A DNA stretch of 64,000 bases. It comes from DATJPY01 sp035506135 (GTDB taxonomy: Bacteria > Myxococcota_A > UBA9160 > PR03). This document shows, one piece after another, positions 41,159 to 51,058 of the stretch (within the stretch, counting starts at the first letter, position 1; each line of letters begins with the position of its first letter). Location of the stretch: contig DATJPY010000031.1 in the NCBI GenBank assembly GCA_035506135.1, forward strand, positions 124,001-188,000, in the 5' to 3' direction. A model generated the notes under the pieces. It saw only the letters and a program-made list of their open reading frames with translations, searched no databases and was not told where the DNA came from. Both the position numbers and the translations under genes were made by a program.

Positions 41159-42409
41159 CTAGACGATCTCGGAGACGACCGTGCCGAGCGCGCCGGACTC
41201 GCCGTCGCCGAGGCACTCGACGGGCGGCAGCGCTGCGACCAGGCGCTCCAGGCGGGCGGCGATCTCGTCGTCGATCTCCTCGAAGCGGAGGGCCATTCCC
41301 TGCTCGCCGTCGTCGCGCGCGACCGCGGCCACCACCACCACGGGCGTCACGAGCGCGGCGTCGTAGAGCGCGATGCGCAGCCGCTGCCCGACTCGCAGCT
41401 CGGGGTGGTGGCCGATGCGCATGCCGCCGAGGCTCAGGTCGTGCCCGATCAGCATCCGGTGCATGGCCTCCTCGGCGGCGGCGATGACGCGGCGCTCGTA
41501 GTGGACGCGCGGGAAGCGGCGCCGATCGCGAGGGGCCCGCTGCGCCGCGGGCGGCGGTGCGGGCCCGCGCGGCGCGCTGTCCGTGCGCGCGGCGGTCGCC
41601 TTGGCGCCGGCCGGCGCCTTCTCGACCACCGGCTCGGTGCCCGGCGTGCGCGTCTTCGCCGCGCGCGCGGCGCGCCGCTTGCGCGGCGGCGCGGGCTCGC
41701 TCGCCTCGGCGTGCGCCGAGGGCTCGAGGGCCTGGGCGTGTGCGGCCAGCGCGCGCTCGAGCCGCTCGCGGTCGCAGTCGGGCATCGAGGAGAACTGCAC
41801 GGCGACGCTGTAGCAGCCGTCGAGCGGTGAGCTCTTGTCGGCGACACAGCGCACCACCCGCCCCGACAGCGCCATGGTGTCGTCGCCGGCGAGCTGCGCC
41901 GGCAGGTGGAGCGTGAGCTTCGAGCTCTCGGCCACCGCGCGGTCGGTGAGCAGCCGGCAGCCGTGGCTCGAGAGATCGACCAGCAGCGCCTCGCGCCGCC
42001 GCAGGCCCGAGCGCACCGAGACGTCGAAGCCGACCGGCACGCGCGGCTCGCGGCGCCGCTCCTCGCCGCGGTAGAGCGCGCGCAGAAGCACCAGGCGCAG
42101 CGCCACGGCGTGCACCGGGCGCCGCACCAGGTAGGAGAAGCCCATCTTGCGCAGCGCGTTGCGGGCCGAGGTGGAGTCCTCGGACGTGACGGCGATGCGC
42201 ACGGGCCGCTCGTCCGAGCCGAGCGGCCAGTTGCGGGCCAGGCCGGCGTGGCGGATCGTCGCGATGAAGAGGTCGCGGGGCGGCTCGAGCTGGCTCGGCA
42301 CCGCGCCGCCGCGCAGGTGGGCGAACTCGACGCCGAGCTCGAGGAGGATCTCTCGCACCTCGTCGAGCTCGCCGTCGTCGACCACGACGACCGGGAAGTG
42401 GGCGCCCAT
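41159..42409 (-). CDS. Double PilZ-domain protein
   Basis: A 416-residue protein. Residues 1-130 resemble a receiver or its degenerate remnant (VVVVDDGELDEV, VRIAVTSEDS, MGFSYLVRRPV). PilZ domain 1 (about 135-235) has RREPRVPV and DLSSHGCRLLTD. A low-complexity Ala/Pro/Lys linker (235-300) is followed by PilZ domain 2 (300-395) with RRRFPRVHY and GHDLSLGGMRIG. The RxxxR and D/NxSxxG motifs needed for c-di-GMP binding are visible in both. It is probably a soluble second-messenger effector. No promoter is obvious. Confidence 0.85.
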   Translation of the reverse strand: MGAHFPVVVVDDGELDEVREILLELGVEFAHLRGGAVPSQLEPPRDLFIATIRHAGLARNWPLGSDERPVRIAVTSEDSTSARNALRKMGFSYLVRRPVHAVALRLVLLRALYRGEERRREPRVPVGFDVSVRSGLRRREALLVDLSSHGCRLLTDRAVAESSKLTLHLPAQLAGDDTMALSGRVVRCVADKSSPLDGCYSVAVQFSSMPDCDRERLERALAAHAQALEPSAHAEASEPAPPRKRRAARAAKTRTPGTEPVVEKAPAGAKATAARTDSAPRGPAPPPAAQRAPRDRRRFPRVHYERRVIAAAEEAMHRMLIGHDLSLGGMRIGHHPELRVGQRLRIALYDAALVTPVVVVAAVARDDGEQGMALRFEEIDDEIAARLERLVAALPPVECLGDGESGALGTVVSEIV

Positions 42410-42467
42410 GCTGGATCCTTCCAGGAGGCGGATCGGCCGACCCCGCGGGCGACTGAAGCGGGTGGCG

Positions 42468-43241
42468 CTAGCGGGGACCTGCGGGGCTTCCCGCCCGACG
42501 CGATCGCGTGATGGCGGCCAGACCGAGTCCCGCCGCAGCCAGGCCCCCGAGCAGGGCCAGCGGGGGATCGGCCGCGCGGAGGCCGGCCGCCGCCTCGAGC
42601 ACCGCGATCCCGTTGTTCAGGGCGTGGGCCGTGATCGCGATCCGGATCGACCGGGCCGACCACGCGAGCGCGCCGAGGTAGAGACCGAGCACCGCGGCGC
42701 CTGCCCCGTACGCCCAGTCGCCGTGGGCCGCGCCGAAGGCGAGCGCCGCGATGGCGATCGCGGCGGGCGCGCCGAGCCGCGGCTCGAGCCCGCGTTGCAC
42801 GAGCCCCCGGAAGAACAGCTCCTCGCCGAAGGCGGAGCCGAGCGCCAGGACGGCGAGCGGGACGCCGAGCGCGGCGGGAGCGAGCCCGCGAAGTGCCTCC
42901 TCGAATCGCGCGAGGTGGGGGCTCGGCGCGACGCCGCTCATCACGAGCACCGCGTCGCTCGCGTGGCTCGCGCCGAGCAGACCGACGATGCCGAGCGCCG
43001 CAGCGGTGCGCGAGAGTCGCCCGGGGCCGAGGCCGAGTCGCGACACGAGCGCTTCACGCGAGAGCGAGGCGCCGGCGGCCGCGGCGAGCGCGAGTCGCGA
43101 CGCGGCATCGAGCGCGTCGACCGAGAGCGCGTCGGCGGGTGCGAGCGGGAGCGCGGCGATCGCCGCGGCGGCTCCCGCGACGAGCGGGATCGCGGCGGCG
43201 AAGGCGGCTGCGCGGCCCCATGATCGACCGGATCCGAGCAC
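42468..43241 (-). CDS. CPBP-family intramembrane protease
   Basis: A 257-residue polytopic CPBP (CAAX protease/bacteriocin-processing, Abi) protein. The Glu-Glu motif is FGEELFFRGLVQRGL (near 140), followed by FGAAHGDWAYG and ITAHALNNGIAV, the His/Asn motifs of the family. Six to eight hydrophobic segments are present. Substrates of bacterial members are mostly unknown. The GTG start at 43241 is preceded by TACGCT with 6 bases between, so the mRNA is probably leaderless. Divergent from yqgE. Confidence 0.88.
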   Translation of the reverse strand: MLGSGRSWGRAAAFAAAIPLVAGAAAAIAALPLAPADALSVDALDAASRLALAAAAGASLSREALVSRLGLGPGRLSRTAAALGIVGLLGASHASDAVLVMSGVAPSPHLARFEEALRGLAPAALGVPLAVLALGSAFGEELFFRGLVQRGLEPRLGAPAAIAIAALAFGAAHGDWAYGAGAAVLGLYLGALAWSARSIRIAITAHALNNGIAVLEAAAGLRAADPPLALLGGLAAAGLGLAAITRSRRAGSPAGPR

Positions 43242-43247
43242 GCATCG

Positions 43248-43253
43248 AGCGTA
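43248..43253 (-). promoter_or_regulatory. -10 element (TACGCT) for leaderless CPBP gene
   Basis: Reverse-strand TACGCT ends 6 bases before the GTG at 43241. Confidence 0.42.
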
Positions 43254-43292
43254 TCGAAGCGCCGCCGCAACGGGCGCGCAGAATGCGTCTGC

Positions 43293-43298
43293 TACCCT
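43293..43298 (+). promoter_or_regulatory. -10 element (TACCCT) for leaderless yqgE
   Basis: TACCCT ends 6 bases before the GTG at 43305; no SD is present. Confidence 0.45.
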
Positions 43299-43304
43299 CG
43301 CCGC

Positions 43305-43874
43305 GTGCCGCCCTCGTCGCTCGCGCCGTCGCTGTTGCTCGCGATGCCCGACCTCGCGGACACGAACTTCCGGCGCTCGGTCGTGCTGCTCGTGCACCAC
43401 GACGAAGAGGGGACGATCGGCTTCGTGTTGAACCGGACCACCGACGTGACGGCGCACGATCTCTGCGAGTCGCTGCCCGAGCCGCTGCGGCTCGAGTGGT
43501 CCGGCGCGTCCGGGCATCCGGTGCACTGGGGCGGACCCGTCGCGGAGAACACCGGCTGGATCGTGACGGGAGACGGCGCGCTGGCCGGGCTCCCGGGCTC
43601 GACCGAGTTCGCCGAGCGCCTCCACTTCACCAGCTCGGTCGAAGGGCTGCGGCGCGTGGCGGCCCGCCCGCCGCAGCGCCTGCGCCTGTTCCTCGGCTAC
43701 TCGGGCTGGGGCCCCGGCCAGCTCGAGGGCGAGCTCGCGCGCGGCTCGTGGGTCGTCGCGCCGCTCAGCACCGAGGCCGTCTTCGAGGTGTCCCCGGACA
43801 CGCTCTGGGACCACGCGTGGGGGCTCCTGGGCGTCGATCCCGCGACGGTGATCTCGACGCCCGGCGTGCACTAG
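43305..43874 (+). CDS. yqgE: YqgE/AlgH family protein (UPF0301)
   Basis: A 189-residue YqgE/AlgH protein. Hallmarks are SLLLAMPDLADTNFRRSVVLLVHH, GFVLNRTT, WGGPVAEN, FLGYSGWGPGQLEGEL and a C-terminal DTLWDHAWGLLGVD. The fold is known but the role is not; it is often near Holliday-junction or RNA genes. The GTG start fits the leaderless pattern. An 11-bp hairpin follows 80 bases downstream. Confidence 0.94.
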   Translation: MPPSSLAPSLLLAMPDLADTNFRRSVVLLVHHDEEGTIGFVLNRTTDVTAHDLCESLPEPLRLEWSGASGHPVHWGGPVAENTGWIVTGDGALAGLPGSTEFAERLHFTSSVEGLRRVAARPPQRLRLFLGYSGWGPGQLEGELARGSWVVAPLSTEAVFEVSPDTLWDHAWGLLGVDPATVISTPGVH

Positions 43875-43913
43875 CCGATGCCCTTCGCTCGTCTACGGCT
43901 CGCTGCCAGCTCG

Positions 43914-43979
43914 ATGAACTCCGCTCGGCTTCGCCTCGCTGCGCGCTCCGCTTGCGGGCCGACTCTCGAGTCGGCCTGC
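43914..43979 (-). repeat. Dispersed hairpin-plus-tail element, copy B
   Basis: Read on the reverse strand: a hairpin of 11 bp with one G-U pair (43954-43979, loop 4) is followed by GCGCGCAGCGAGGCG, then AGCCGAGCGGAGTTCA. The same tail follows a different hairpin in copy A at 10124-10180. Lies between yqgE and the MBL gene. Confidence 0.5.
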
Positions 43980-44009
43980 TAGCCGGATCCTCTGCGCCTC
44001 GCCGGCGCG

Positions 44010-44015
44010 TATACT
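44010..44015 (+). promoter_or_regulatory. -10 element (TATACT) upstream of the MBL hydrolase
   Basis: TATACT 20 bases before the ATG at 44036, whose leader contains GAAGGGG. No -35 match. Confidence 0.4.
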
Positions 44016-44035
44016 CCGCGCCGCGAAGGGGTCGA

Positions 44036-44971
44036 ATGAAGCGGTTCCTCGTCGGTTCGCTCGTCCTGATCGTCGTCGCGCTCGCCGCCGTCGCCATCTA
44101 CGCCTACCAGAAGGTGGCGACGCTCGACCAGGCGCGGATCAGCGACGACGTGCACGTGATCTTCGGGCTCGGCGGCAACGTGGGCGTGCTGCGCACCGAG
44201 CGCGGCGCCGCGATCGTCGACACCATGACGTTCCGCATGCAGGGCGACCGCATCCGCCAGCTCGCGGAGCAGCTCACGGGCGGCGAGGTGCAGGTCATCC
44301 TCAACACCCACTACCACCGCGACCACACCCACGGAAACCCCGCCTTTCCGCTCGGCACGCGCATCGTGGCGACCGAGCGGACCAAGCAGCTCCTCGAGAT
44401 CCTCGACGCGCCCTACTGGCAGGGCGACGCGGCCGGCGCGCTGCCCAACGAGACCTTCACGGACGAGCACGAGATCTCGCTCGGCGGCAAGACGATCCGC
44501 GCGATCCACCCGGGCCCGGGCCACACGGACGGCGACATGGTGGTGCTCTTCGTGGAGGACCGCGTCATCCACCTGGGGGACCTGCTCTTCAGCAAGCGCT
44601 ATCCGAGCGTCGACCTGGAGGCCGGCGGCACGATCCGGCAGTGGCCCGACACGCTCGACAAGGTGCTCGCGCTCGACTTCGATCAGGTGATTCCGGGACA
44701 CGGCGCGGTGACGGATCGCGCCGGCATCCAGCAGTTCCAGCGCTTCCTGCGCGAGGTGTGGCGCGAGGTCGACGCCGCGGCGAAGGCGGGCAAGAGCCTC
44801 GAGGAGACGCTCGCGAGCGTGCATCTCACCGAGGATGCCGACTACCAGGCGATCTCGATCCCGGGTCTGGTCCGGCTCGACCGCGACTTCGTGGTGCGCC
44901 GCGCGTGGGAGGAGGCGACGGGCGCGGTGCAGAAGAAGGCGAGCGCCGCGGGCGCGGGGGCGAACGGATGA
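44036..44971 (+). CDS. Membrane-anchored metallo-beta-lactamase-fold hydrolase
   Basis: A 311-residue protein with an N-terminal membrane helix (about 4-24), then an MBL fold: THYHRDHTHGN (HxHxDH), GPGHTDGD, LGDLLFSKRYP and IPGHG. This is similar to periplasmic SoxH/quinoprotein-relay type hydrolases and subclass B3-like folds, but the substrate is not predictable. The ATG overlaps nothing upstream; its stop overlaps the SDR start (ATGA). Confidence 0.88.
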   Translation: MKRFLVGSLVLIVVALAAVAIYAYQKVATLDQARISDDVHVIFGLGGNVGVLRTERGAAIVDTMTFRMQGDRIRQLAEQLTGGEVQVILNTHYHRDHTHGNPAFPLGTRIVATERTKQLLEILDAPYWQGDAAGALPNETFTDEHEISLGGKTIRAIHPGPGHTDGDMVVLFVEDRVIHLGDLLFSKRYPSVDLEAGGTIRQWPDTLDKVLALDFDQVIPGHGAVTDRAGIQQFQRFLREVWREVDAAAKAGKSLEETLASVHLTEDADYQAISIPGLVRLDRDFVVRRAWEEATGAVQKKASAAGAGANG

Positions 44972-45741
44972 AGATCGCGGATCTCTTCTCGGTCGAGGGC
45001 AAGGTCGCGCTGGTGACGGGCGGCTCGCGCGGCATCGGCCTCATGATCGCGCGCGGGCTCGTCGCGGCCGGCGCCCGGGTGTACGTCGCGTCGCGCAAGG
45101 CGGCGGAGTGCGAAGCCGCGGCCGCCGAGCTCTCCGCGCTCGGCGCCTGCAGCGCGCTCCCCGGCGATCTCGCCAGCCAGACCGGTACGCGCGCGCTGGC
45201 GCAGGCGCTCGCGGCGCGCGAGTCGGCGCTGCACGTCCTGGTGAACAACGCCGGCGCCAACTGGGGCGCGCCGCTGGCCGACTACCCCGAGTCGGGCTGG
45301 GACAAGGTCATGGCGCTCAACGTGAAGTCGGTATTCGACCTCACCCGCTTCCTGCTGCCGCAGCTCCAGAAGGCGGCCGTCGCCGGCGATCCCGCGCGCG
45401 TGATCAACGTGGGCTCGATCGACGGCCTCGCGGTGCCCGCCCTCGAGACGTACGCCTACTCGGCGAGCAAGGCCGCCGTCCATCACCTGACCCGCGTGCT
45501 GGCGCGCAAGCTCGCGCCCCGGGTCACCGTGAACGCGATTGCGCCGGGGCCGTTCGAGAGCAAGATGATGGCCGAGACGCTGCGCCGCTTCGGCGACGCC
45601 ATCAAGTCGAGCTGCCCGCTCGGCCGCATCGGCGAGCCCGAGGACATGGCGGGCGTCGCGATCTACCTGGCCTCGCGCGCGGGCGCGTACGTGACGGGCG
45701 CCGTGATCCCGGTCGACGGCGGGATCTCGACCACGAAGTAG
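44968..45741 (+). CDS. Short-chain dehydrogenase/reductase
   Basis: A 257-residue classical SDR. The cofactor loop is VTGGSRGIGLMIARG, then NNAGANWG, VGSIDG and the catalytic YSASK. The C-terminus PVDGGISTTK is typical of gluconate-5-dehydrogenase or rhamnolipid RhlG-like enzymes. The residue after the second strand (VYVASRK) suggests NADPH. The ATG overlaps the MBL stop, so the pair is co-translated. Confidence 0.92.
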   Translation: MKIADLFSVEGKVALVTGGSRGIGLMIARGLVAAGARVYVASRKAAECEAAAAELSALGACSALPGDLASQTGTRALAQALAARESALHVLVNNAGANWGAPLADYPESGWDKVMALNVKSVFDLTRFLLPQLQKAAVAGDPARVINVGSIDGLAVPALETYAYSASKAAVHHLTRVLARKLAPRVTVNAIAPGPFESKMMAETLRRFGDAIKSSCPLGRIGEPEDMAGVAIYLASRAGAYVTGAVIPVDGGISTTK

Positions 45742-45810
45742 GGGCGCCGCGGCTGTCAGCGCACCGGTTGCGCGGCAGCTCGTCGTGCAGGTTCAGGTCG
45801 GCGCCGAGCA

Positions 45811-45830
45811 CGACCGCGTGCACGCGGTCG
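45811..45830. terminator. Perfect 20-bp palindrome between convergent genes
   Basis: CGACCGCGTG followed by its exact reverse complement. It is 6 bases from the nucleoside transporter stop and 69 from the SDR stop, so it could form an 8-bp tetraloop hairpin in either transcript. Confidence 0.45.
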
Positions 45831-45836
45831 CGAGCC

Positions 45837-47063
45837 TCAAAGCAGGATCCCCGCCCAGCAGGCCGCCATCAGCGTCGCGAGCGCGCCGCACGCGACCGAG
45901 CGCAGCCCGAGCGCGGCGATGTCGGCGCGCCGCGAGGGCGCCATGCCGCCGAGCCCGCCGATCAGGATCGCCAGCGAGCCGAAGTTGGCGAAGCCGCAGA
46001 GCGCGTAGGAGGCCAGCACGCCCGCGCGGGGCGAGATCGCGTGATCGGCGATCAGCTTGGCGAGCTGCTGGTAGGCGATGAACTCGTTCAGCACCGTCTT
46101 CACGCCGAGCAGCGATGCGACCGTGGTGACGTCGGCGGGCGGCACGCCGAGCAGCCACGCGATCGGCGCGAAGCCGACCCCGAGCACGCGCTGGAAGCTC
46201 AGATCGGGCACGCCGACCAGGTTGCCGAGCGCGCCGAGCGCGTCGTTCGCGAGCGCGATCAGCGCCACGAAGGCGATCAGCATGGCGCCGACGTAGCCGG
46301 CGAGGCGGAGCCCCGCGATCGCGCCCTGCGAGGCCGCGTCGATCGCGTTCGCGGCGCGCTCCATGCGGACGCCCGCGCCGTGCGCGGTCTCCGGCGTGCC
46401 GGTCTCGGGCAGCATCACCTTGGAGAGCAGCACGCCGGCGGGCGCGGCCAGGAAGCTCGCGGTCAGCAGGTGGCCGGCGTAGCCCTCGCCGAGCAGGCCC
46501 GCGTACACCACCAGCACCGAGCCGGCGACGGTCGACATGCCCGTCGCCATCACGGTGAAGAGCTCCGAGCGCGTCATGCGCTCGACGTAGGGCCGCACCA
46601 GGAGCGGGGCCTCGACCATCCCGACGAAGATCGTCGCCGCCGCCGCCAGACTCTCGGCGCCCGAGGTGCGGAGGGTGCGCTCGAGGACGGCGGCCAGCGC
46701 GGCCACCACGCGCTGCACGATTCCGAGGTGGAACAGCACGCCGAAGAGGCTCGCCAGGAAGACGATCACGGGGAGCACGTGCGTGGCGATGGCGAAGCCG
46801 CTGTCGACCAGCGGGCCGAAGACGAAGCGGGCCCCGGCACCCGCGTAGCGATCGAGCCCCGCGACCAACGCGCTCGCCAGGCGGAAGAAGAGTCCGCCGG
46901 CGCGAGTCTTCAGCAGGAGCAGCGCGACGCCGAGCTGCAGGCCGAGCCCGAAGGCCAGCGTGCGCCACGGCATGCGGCGGCGGTCCAGCGAGAGCGCCCA
47001 CGCGATGGCGATCATCGCGAAGAGGCCCAGCGCCGAGACGGCGCGCAACCCGAGGTCCGTCAC
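45837..47063 (-). CDS. NupC-type concentrative nucleoside transporter
   Basis: A 408-residue CNT-family inner-membrane symporter with three modules. These are the N-terminal helices (FVFGPL, FAIATHVLPVIVFLASLFGVLFHLGI), the gate domain (ESLAAAATIFVGMVEAPLLVRPY, TVMATGMSTVAGSVLVVYAGLL), and the C-terminal helices (SLLGVKTVLNEFIAYQQLAKL, SYALCGFANFGSLAILIGGLGGMAP). It imports nucleosides with H+ or Na+. The GTG overlaps the thiE stop, so it is the last gene of the ntrB-ntrC-thiE-nupC operon. Confidence 0.95.
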   Translation of the reverse strand: MTDLGLRAVSALGLFAMIAIAWALSLDRRRMPWRTLAFGLGLQLGVALLLLKTRAGGLFFRLASALVAGLDRYAGAGARFVFGPLVDSGFAIATHVLPVIVFLASLFGVLFHLGIVQRVVAALAAVLERTLRTSGAESLAAAATIFVGMVEAPLLVRPYVERMTRSELFTVMATGMSTVAGSVLVVYAGLLGEGYAGHLLTASFLAAPAGVLLSKVMLPETGTPETAHGAGVRMERAANAIDAASQGAIAGLRLAGYVGAMLIAFVALIALANDALGALGNLVGVPDLSFQRVLGVGFAPIAWLLGVPPADVTTVASLLGVKTVLNEFIAYQQLAKLIADHAISPRAGVLASYALCGFANFGSLAILIGGLGGMAPSRRADIAALGLRSVACGALATLMAACWAGILL

Positions 47064-47739
47064 GCGCGGACCGCCTCGATCGCGCGCACCATTGCGCGCG
47101 CGGCGCCCTCCATGTCGTCGGCGCCGGCGACGGCGGAGATCGCGCACACGGCGGCCGCGCCGGCGCGCACCACCTCGCCTGCCCGCGCGTCGTCGATCCC
47201 GCCGATCGCGACCAGCGGAAGCGGTGCGACGCAGCGCGCAACCTCGCCGAGCGCGTCGATGCCTCGCGCGGAGTAGGGCGACACCTTGGAGGCGGTCCCG
47301 AAGACGGGGCCGAAGGCCACGTAGTCGATCGGCTCGCGGCACGCCGCGCGCGCCTGGTCGAGCGTGTGCGTCGAGCGGCCGATCCGGAGGCGCGCGCGTG
47401 CCTCGACCGGGACACCGTCGGGCGGCACGTCGTCCTGACCCAGGTGCACCCCGTCGGCGCCCGCCGCGAGCGCCAGGTCGAAGCGGTCGTTCAGGAAGAA
47501 CAGGGCCCCGCGCGCGCGACAGAGATCGCGGATCGACGCGGCCCAGCGGAGCGCCTGCGGATCGCTCGCGTGCTTGGCGCGGAGCTGCACCAGCCGGGCC
47601 CCGCCGGCGAGGGCCGCCCGCGCCTGTGCCACTGGATCGTGTCGCCAGCGGGGGTCGTCGTCGGCCAGGACGTAGAGCCCGGCGATGCTCGTGCGCTCGC
47701 GCCGCTCCGGGCCCGCGGTCGCGCGCCCTCCCGCCGCGC

Positions 47740-47743
<4 letters not shown>
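47060..47743 (-). CDS. thiE: Thiamine-phosphate synthase
   Basis: A 227-residue ThiE TIM barrel: LVQLRAK, FLNDRFDLAL, GVHLGQDDVP, YVAFGPVFGTASK and IGGIDDARAGEVV. It couples the pyrimidine and thiazole phosphates to thiamine phosphate. The first ~20 residues are a poorly conserved, Gly/Arg-rich extension. The TTG start overlaps the stop of ntrC (TTGA), so it shares the two-component operon; no other thiamine genes are near. No TPP riboswitch was seen upstream, consistent with being internal to an operon. Confidence 0.93.
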
Positions 47744-49172
<1,429 letters not shown>

Positions 49173-49176
<4 letters not shown>

Positions 49177-50249
49177 GACGCCCTCCGCAGCGGCAGCGAC
49201 ACCCGCACCGCCGTTCCGCGCCCCTCCTGGCTCTCGATCTGCAGGGCGCCGCCGTGCAACGCGACGTAGTGTCGGGAGAGGGCGAGCCCGAGGCCGGTGC
49301 CGTTCGGCTTGGTGGTGAAGAACGGCGTCATGATGCGGCCGCGGATCGCCTCCGGGACGCCGCAGCCGGTGTCGCGTACCTCCACCGCGACGCTCGGTAC
49401 GCGCTCGCCATCGCCGAGGTCGATGCGGTGGTCCAGGCGCAGCCACGTCGCGATGTGCAGCGTCCCCGGGCGGTCCTCCATCGATTCGAGCGCGTTGCGC
49501 GCCAGGTTCAGGAACACCTGGACCAGGCGGTCGCCGTCGGCGAGCAGCTCCGGGATCGAGGGGTCGAAGGCGCGCTCGACCTGCGCGCGGGCGCCGAGCG
49601 GGTCGGTGGCGAGCACGTCGAGCACGTCGTCGAGCACGCGGTGCAGGTTCACCGGCGCGAGCCGCAGCGCGCCGGGGCGGGCGAAGATCATGAAGTCATC
49701 GAGCAGCGTGGCGATGCGGTCGACCTCGCGCACGATCAGCCCGGCCGTCTCGCGCCCGCGCTCGGTGCCGGCGCGCGCGCCGAGCAGCTCGGCGGCGCCG
49801 CGGATGCCGGCGAGCGGGTTCTTGACCTCGTGCGCGAGGCCGGCGGCCATCTGGCCGAAGGCCTCGCTGCGCGCCCGCTCGCTCTCGGCCTCGCGCAGCG
49901 CCACGCCGATCGTGCGGTCGCGCAGCAGCACCACCGCGCCGTCGGCCCGGGCGCCTTCGTCCGCGAGCGGCGATACGGCGACGTCGACCACGAGATCGCC
50001 CTCGAAGCGCCGCGGCACCGCCACCTCGTTCTCGACGCTGGCGCCGCCCTGCGCGAGCGCGCTGCGCACCGCCTTCGAGAAGGCCGCGCCGCCCGCGACC
50101 CGCTCCACCGGCCAGCCGGCCACCGCCTCGGTCGAGGTCCCGAGGATCCGGCAGGCCTCGGCGTTGAGCTGCTCGACGCAGCCGTCGCGGTCGACGACGA
50201 CCACGCCGTCGAGCAACGCATCGAGCACGCGGCGGAGATCAGCGGGCAT
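49173..50249 (-). CDS. NtrB-type PAS/histidine kinase
   Basis: A 358-residue soluble sensor kinase. The PAS-like domain (about 1-110) has LLDGVVVVDRDGCVEQLN. The HisKA domain has the phospho-acceptor His in GLAHEVKNPLAGIRGAAEL. The HATPase has FLNLARNALES, VEVRDTGCGVP and TKPNGTGLGLALSRH. No membrane helices are present, as in NtrB. I prefer the ATG at 50249; a GTG at 50264 would add five residues. It is the first gene of the operon, behind an inverted repeat. Confidence 0.9.
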
Positions 50250-50264
50250 GGATCCTCGGAGCAC

Positions 50265-50281
50265 TGCCTACGATTTAGGCA
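50265..50281. promoter_or_regulatory. Inverted repeat upstream of ntrB
   Basis: TGCCTA and its exact complement TAGGCA are spaced by CGATT, 15 bases before the ntrB ATG, in a locally AT-rich stretch. It fits an operator; the ligand protein is unknown. Confidence 0.4.
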
Positions 50282-50346
50282 AGCTAGCCGCCGCGGATCG
50301 GGGCGTCGAGGCGGCGAGGTGTGCGCCGTGGCGCGGGCGACCGGGC

Positions 50347-50352
50347 TAACTT
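50347..50352 (+). promoter_or_regulatory. -10 element (TAACTT) for leaderless mobA leader ORF
   Basis: TAACTT ends 7 bases before the ATG at 50360, with no SD. Confidence 0.4.
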
Positions 50353-50359
50353 CGCGCCC

Positions 50360-50449
50360 ATGCGAACGAACCCCGAGGCCCCGCCGCGACGCGTCGCGGT
50401 CCGCGTGCTCGGCGAGGAGGCACTCGTGGCCTGCGACTCCGGCCTGTGA
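50360..50449 (+). CDS. 29-residue leader ORF before the MobA-like gene
   Basis: Starts MRTNPEAPPRR and contains VRVLGEEALVACD; I recognise no family. Its TGA overlaps the next gene start (GTGA), and TAACTT sits at leaderless distance, so it is positioned to couple translation into the MobA-like gene. It could also be a degraded N-terminal fragment of a lost upstream gene. Confidence 0.4.
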   Translation: MRTNPEAPPRRVAVRVLGEEALVACDSGL

Positions 50450-51021
50450 CGGGTCGCGAGGGCCGCATCGCGAACGTCGCGGGTGCGCTGCTCGTCGGCG
50501 GCGTGTCGGCGCGCGTCGCCTCGGCGACGCGCGCGGCGCACCTGCTCGACTCGCTCTTCGAGGAGGTGCTGCTCGTCGGCGGCGAGCTGCCGGCCGATGC
50601 GCCGGGCCGCCGCGTGCCCGATCCCGACGGTCCGCGCTGCGCGCTGCGCGGCCTGGTCGGCGCGCTCGACGCCGCGCGCGCCGAGCGCGTGCTCGTGATC
50701 GCGACCGACCTTCCGCGGCTCACTGCGGAGCTCCTGCTCGCGCTCGCCGCCTGGCCCGAAGCCGCCGTGGTGGCGCCCCGCGCGGCAGGTCGCCTCGAGC
50801 CGCTCTGCGCCATCTATGCACGCGATGCGGTGCTCCCTCGCGCGCGCGAGCGACTCGCCTCGGGACGCCTCGCGCTGCACGACCTCGTCGGCGAGCTCGA
50901 CCTCTTCGCGCTCGACGGCGATGATCTGCGCGCCGTCGATCCGGAGGGCACCGCGCTCGCCCGCGCGGCCGCGCCGGAGGAGCCGTCGCGCCTCGAGGCA
51001 AAGCTGCGGCGAAAGGGGTGA
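50446..51021 (+). CDS. MobA-like nucleotidyltransferase, degenerate
   Basis: A 191-residue MobA/molybdenum-cofactor guanylyltransferase-like protein. The Rossmann part has LLVGGVSARVAS, VPDPDGPRCALRGLVGAL and VIATDLPRLTAELL, then LEPLCAIYARD. The usual LAGGxSSRMGxDK loop is broken (GGVSARVAS, no Lys), so GTP binding may be weakened and the substrate could differ. It would attach GMP to molybdopterin. The GTG overlaps the leader ORF. Confidence 0.72.
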   Translation: MTGREGRIANVAGALLVGGVSARVASATRAAHLLDSLFEEVLLVGGELPADAPGRRVPDPDGPRCALRGLVGALDAARAERVLVIATDLPRLTAELLLALAAWPEAAVVAPRAAGRLEPLCAIYARDAVLPRARERLASGRLALHDLVGELDLFALDGDDLRAVDPEGTALARAAAPEEPSRLEAKLRRKG

Positions 51022-51058
51022 TTGCTATCGTCTGGCCCTCGGCTGGGGGGCTGGCGAG

